Shown here: in pieces, positions 60,665 to 64,000 of the stretch
Layout of the letters: each line of letters begins with the position of its first letter
Numbering within the stretch: the stretch's first letter is position 1
Source: Priapulus caudatus
Lineage: Eukaryota > Priapulida > Priapulimorpha > Priapulimorphida > Priapulidae
Length of the DNA: 64,000 nucleotides
Assembly: GCF_000485595.1 (NCBI RefSeq)
Contig: NW_014577162.1
Coordinates: 191,483 to 255,482, forward strand
Reading direction: 5' to 3'
Program-made: the position numbers and the translations under genes
The notes under the pieces: model-generated
The model's database searches: none
What the model was told of the DNA's origin: nothing
What the model saw: the letters and a program-made list of their open reading frames with translations, nothing else

Positions 60665-61665
60665 CGAATGGGGTTTACCCGTTGTTACATGTACACACGC
60701 ACACGGGTCGCTTGTATGTACACGACGTACGCTCGCGCTGTACATGTACACACGCACGCTCGCTTGTAACATGTACGACACGCACGCTCGCTTGTACATG
60801 TACACCCGCACTACAGGTATGGCTTGCGGCTTGTACATCGTACACACGCACGGAGCTCGTTTGTAGCATGTACACCACGTACGCTGCGCTTTGTTACATG
60901 TATTAACACGACGGAAGCCTCGCTTAGTACATGTACACGACGCAACGCGCGCCGCTGGTACATGTACACATGGCACGCTGTCGCAGACTGGTACATGGTA
61001 GCACCAGCGCAATGCCGCTTGTACATGTACACCGACACGAGCTCGCTTGTACATGTTAACACACAGGTGCCCAGGAGATACACTCACGCTCGCTTGTAAA
61101 CATAGTCAACAAGTACGCTCGCTGTAACATGTATATACGCTCGCTTTGTACAATGTCAACGGTAACGAAACCACCACGCTCGCCAGTTGTACATGTACAC
61201 ATGACAGGGCTCAGCCTTACAATGGTACACCGCAATGCTCGCTTTACATGTACACAAAATACGTCACGCTCGCGGCACAGTGAGATCGGAGACGGATTGT
61301 ACATGTACTACACGCCACGTCGCTTTGTACATGTACACACGACGGTACGCAGCTGTATATTCTACCTGTATACACTCCCGCTCGCTTGTATATCTACCAT
61401 GTACAACGGAGCACGCGTCCGCTTGTACATGTACACACGCCGCTCGCTTGTATATCTACATGTAACACGTACCTCGCTTGTATATCTACATGTACACACG
61501 CCACGCGTCACGTGTGTGTACTATGTAAACACACCACGCTCGGCTTGTAACATGTAGAACACGACGCCGACCGCTTGTATATCTACATGTTCACACAACG
61601 CCAGGCTTGTACATGTACACACGCACCGCTAGCTGTAGCATGTACACACGCACGCTGCGCCTAAC
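60665..61665 (+). repeat. 26-bp minisatellite with palindromic TGTACATGTACA core
   Basis: Units of CGCTCGCTTGTACATGTACA plus CACGCA, about 35 copies with many indels. Flanked by inverted CGAAATGGGA / TCCCATTTCG sequences (60630-60670 and 61705-61765). Confidence 0.88.
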
Positions 61666-61834
61666 AGGCAGAAAATTCCCAGTTGGTCTACACCCATTTC
61701 GCCTACCTCCAATTCGTGTCTACGCTCAAAATCTACCGCGGCATTCGGATTCCCATTTCGTCTACGATCGTTTTGGTTCACTCCAATAATTCATTTAATA
61801 CATAATAAATTATGGTGTTTGATGGCATACATGA

Positions 61835-62040
61835 GTTAACTGTGTGTGTGTGTTGCGTGCGTGGCGTGCGTGGGACGCGTGTGAAGTGTCACTGTAATGT
61901 GTGTGGTGTGTGTGTTTTGTGTATGTGTGTGGTATCGGTGCGTCTGTGTGTGTATCGTGGTGCGTGCTGTAAATGCGGGCGTGCGTCGCGTGTGTGCGTG
62001 CGTCGCGTGCGTGGTGCGTGCGTGCCGGTGGTGTAGCGAG
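61835..62040 (+). repeat. GTGTGTG/GCGTGC simple repeat
   Basis: About 200 bp of GT and GCGTGC motifs. Confidence 0.9.
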
Positions 62041-62429
62041 TGAGCGGGCACTGCGCATCATAGCCCGCGCGCGTCACTTTGGACTCGTAATAAGGCGCTA
62101 CGCTCGGAGCCTGCCTCCTCTCAACCCATCCAGTCACGCTGCTGGCCGCGCGCCTTGCCGCCCGCCAGCTCGCCGCTCTCACATCTCACAGCACAACGCG
62201 TATCAGTGACGAATGGGTGCTGGCAATTGGTGCTGACGCACACAACACCTTACTCACCTCAACTCACTCACGCGTGATGCGTCGCAGATGCTGCGAGACA
62301 TGGAGACCCGTGGCTCGGGGGGGGGGTTCACGAGGAGGAGGGCTGAGGTGGCTTTCACACGCAGCCATCAATCAAGATTTGCTCTGATCAATTTTAATTG
62401 ATCAGATCGATCAGGCTTGCTTCACACGC
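62041..62429. other. Short unique segment
   Basis: No gene recognised. Contains a TTGATCAGATCGATCA palindromic region at 62385-62412. Confidence 0.5.
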
Positions 62430-64000
62430 ATCATTCCCTGGTGACTGCCTTCCTCTGGTGACCTCCTCCCCTGGTGACTGCCTTCCTCTGGTGTCTGCAC
62501 CTCTCCCCTGGTGATGCCTTCCTCTGTACCTCCTCGCCCTGGTTGGCTGCTTCCTTGGGACCTCTCCCTCTTGGTGACTGCCTTCCTCTGGTGACCTCCT
62601 CCCCTGGTGACTGCCTTCCTCTGGTGACCTCCTCCCCTGGTGACTGCCTTCCTCTGGTGACCTCCTCTGGTGACTGCCTTCCTCTGGTGACCTCCTCCCC
62701 TGGTGACTGCCTTCCTCTGGTGACCTCCTCCCCTGGTGACTGCCTTCCTCTGGTGACCTCCTCCCCTGGTGACTGCCTTCCTTCTGGTGACGCTCTGGTT
62801 GACGCCTTTCTGCTGGTGACCTCTGTCTCTGGTGACTGCTTCCTGCTGGTGACCTCGCTCGGTGATGCTCCCTCTGTTGACCTCCTTCCCTGGTGACTGC
62901 TTCCTTCTGGTGACCCGCCTCCCCTGACGTGACTGCTTACCTGTCTGGTGACCTCCCGCTGGTGACTGCCTCCTCTGGACCTCCTCTGGTGATGCCCTTC
63001 TTTCTTGGTGACCTCCTCCGCCTGGTGACTGCCTCCTCTGGTGTCGGACCTCCTCCCCTGGTGAACTGCCTTCCTCTGGGACCTCCTCCCCTGGTGACTG
63101 ATGCCTTTCTCTGGGTGACCGTCCTCCGGCTGGTGACTGCCTTCGCTCGTGGTGACCTCCTGGTGACTGCCTTCCTCTGGTGACTCCTCCCCTGGTGACT
63201 GCCTTCCTCTGGTGACCTCCTCCCCTGGTGACTGCTTCCTCTGGTGACCTCCTCCCCTGGTGACTGACTCCTCTGGTGACCTCCTCCCCTGGTGACTGCC
63301 TTCCTCTGGTGACGTCCTCCCCTGGTGACTGCCTTCCTCTGGTGACCTCCTCCTCTGGTGACTGCCTTCTTCTGGTGACCTCTCCCTCTGGTGATGCCCT
63401 TCCTCTGGTGACCTCCCTCCGTGGGTGACTGCCGTCCTCGTGGTGACCTCCTGGTGACTGCCTTCCTCTGGTGACCTCCTCCTCCTGTGACGCCTTCCTC
63501 TGGTGAGACTCTCCTCCTGGTGACTGCCTGTTCCCTCTGGTGATGCCTTCCTCTGGTGACTCCTCTCTCTGTGAACCTCTCCTCTGGTGCTCCCTCCCTG
63601 GTGACTGCCCTTCCTCTGGTGACCTCCGTCCCCTGATGCCTGCCTTCCCTGTCGACCCTCCTCACTCTTGGTGATGCTTCCTCTGGTGACTGCCTTTCTC
63701 TGGTGACCGTCCTGCCCTGTTACGTGCCTCCCTGGTGACGCTCCTCCCTTGGTGACTGCCTTCCTTCTGGTGGCCTCTTCCCCTGGTGGACGCCTCCCCT
63801 CGGTGACGCTCCCTTGGTGAATGCCTTCTCTGGTGCCCTCCCCTTGGTGACTGGCTGTTCCTCTGTTGACCTCCTTCCCTGGTGGACTGCCTCCTCTGGT
63901 GTCGTGACCGTCCTCCTCCTGGTGACATGGTGACCTCGCTCCTCTGGTGACCTCCTCCCCTGGTGACTGCCTTCCTCTGGTGACCTCCTCCTCTGGTGAC
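62430..64000 (+). repeat. 33-bp minisatellite running off the right edge
   Basis: Unit CTGGTGACTGCCTTCCTCTG followed by GTGACCTCCTCCC, some 45-50 copies. 33 bp is 11 codons, so long frames appear on both strands (plus: PGDCLPLVTSS repeats; minus: GGHQRKAVTR repeats). Frame breaks from indels and the lack of start, splice or promoter context argue against a gene. Confidence 0.92.

Noticed and set aside
62430-64000. CRISPR-like appearance of regular repeats
   Set aside because: Units are contiguous without unique spacers, and the host is a eukaryote; it is a minisatellite.

Overview
The window is animal genomic DNA. Its genes have many GT-AG introns, tRNA-Tyr(GTA) genes carry short introns, SINE and MITE copies are abundant, and simple repeats are extensive. 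The repeat style (SINE with GGACGG runs, TTAA-targeted MITEs, long ACGC and CA tracts) suggests a marine invertebrate. I cannot name the species. There is one assembly gap (2979-3233), and several stretches carry dense single-base indels resembling unpolished long reads.

Layout. (1) 1-14590 is a mosaic of large repeated blocks, called X, Y and W here. They hold exons of a platelet-activating-factor acetylhydrolase-like gene on the minus strand (best copy 9775-10601), a 590-bp TTAA MITE and a SINE family. (2) 14590-18250 has no recognised gene. It holds a long-TIR MITE flanked by inverted GGTACC-rich arrays, a short TTAGGG run and another SINE. (3) 18800-27914 is an eight-exon plus-strand gene for a predicted ER-lumenal JmjC/cupin protein. 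It has a signal peptide, four N-glycosylation sequons, a degenerate EF-hand and a C-terminal HEEL, but by my alignment all three iron ligands are replaced. Eight tRNA-Tyr genes or relics lie in its introns: six antisense in intron 1 and two sense in intron 7. (4) 27915-31672 is intergenic, with purine and CA repeats. (5) 31673-49574 on the minus strand is a full-length 16-exon mRNA-capping enzyme gene (RNGTT, predicted 610 aa), convergent with the JmjC gene. Its last intron holds an 8.3-kb second copy of the JmjC/tRNA region (32605-40945) in circularly permuted order. (6) 49575-55640 holds MITE, hAT and SINE copies and one small two-exon candidate gene. (7) 55640-64000 is almost entirely micro- and minisatellite DNA, with a foldback element at 57570-57914 and a 33-bp minisatellite running off the right edge.

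RNGTT caps nascent mRNA in the nucleus. The JmjC protein is predicted to sit in the ER lumen. Apart from being convergent neighbours they show no evident functional link. The main interest is structural: nested tRNA clusters, duplicated splice acceptors, a circularly permuted segmental copy, and a MITE whose TTAA target is confirmed by an empty site elsewhere in the window.
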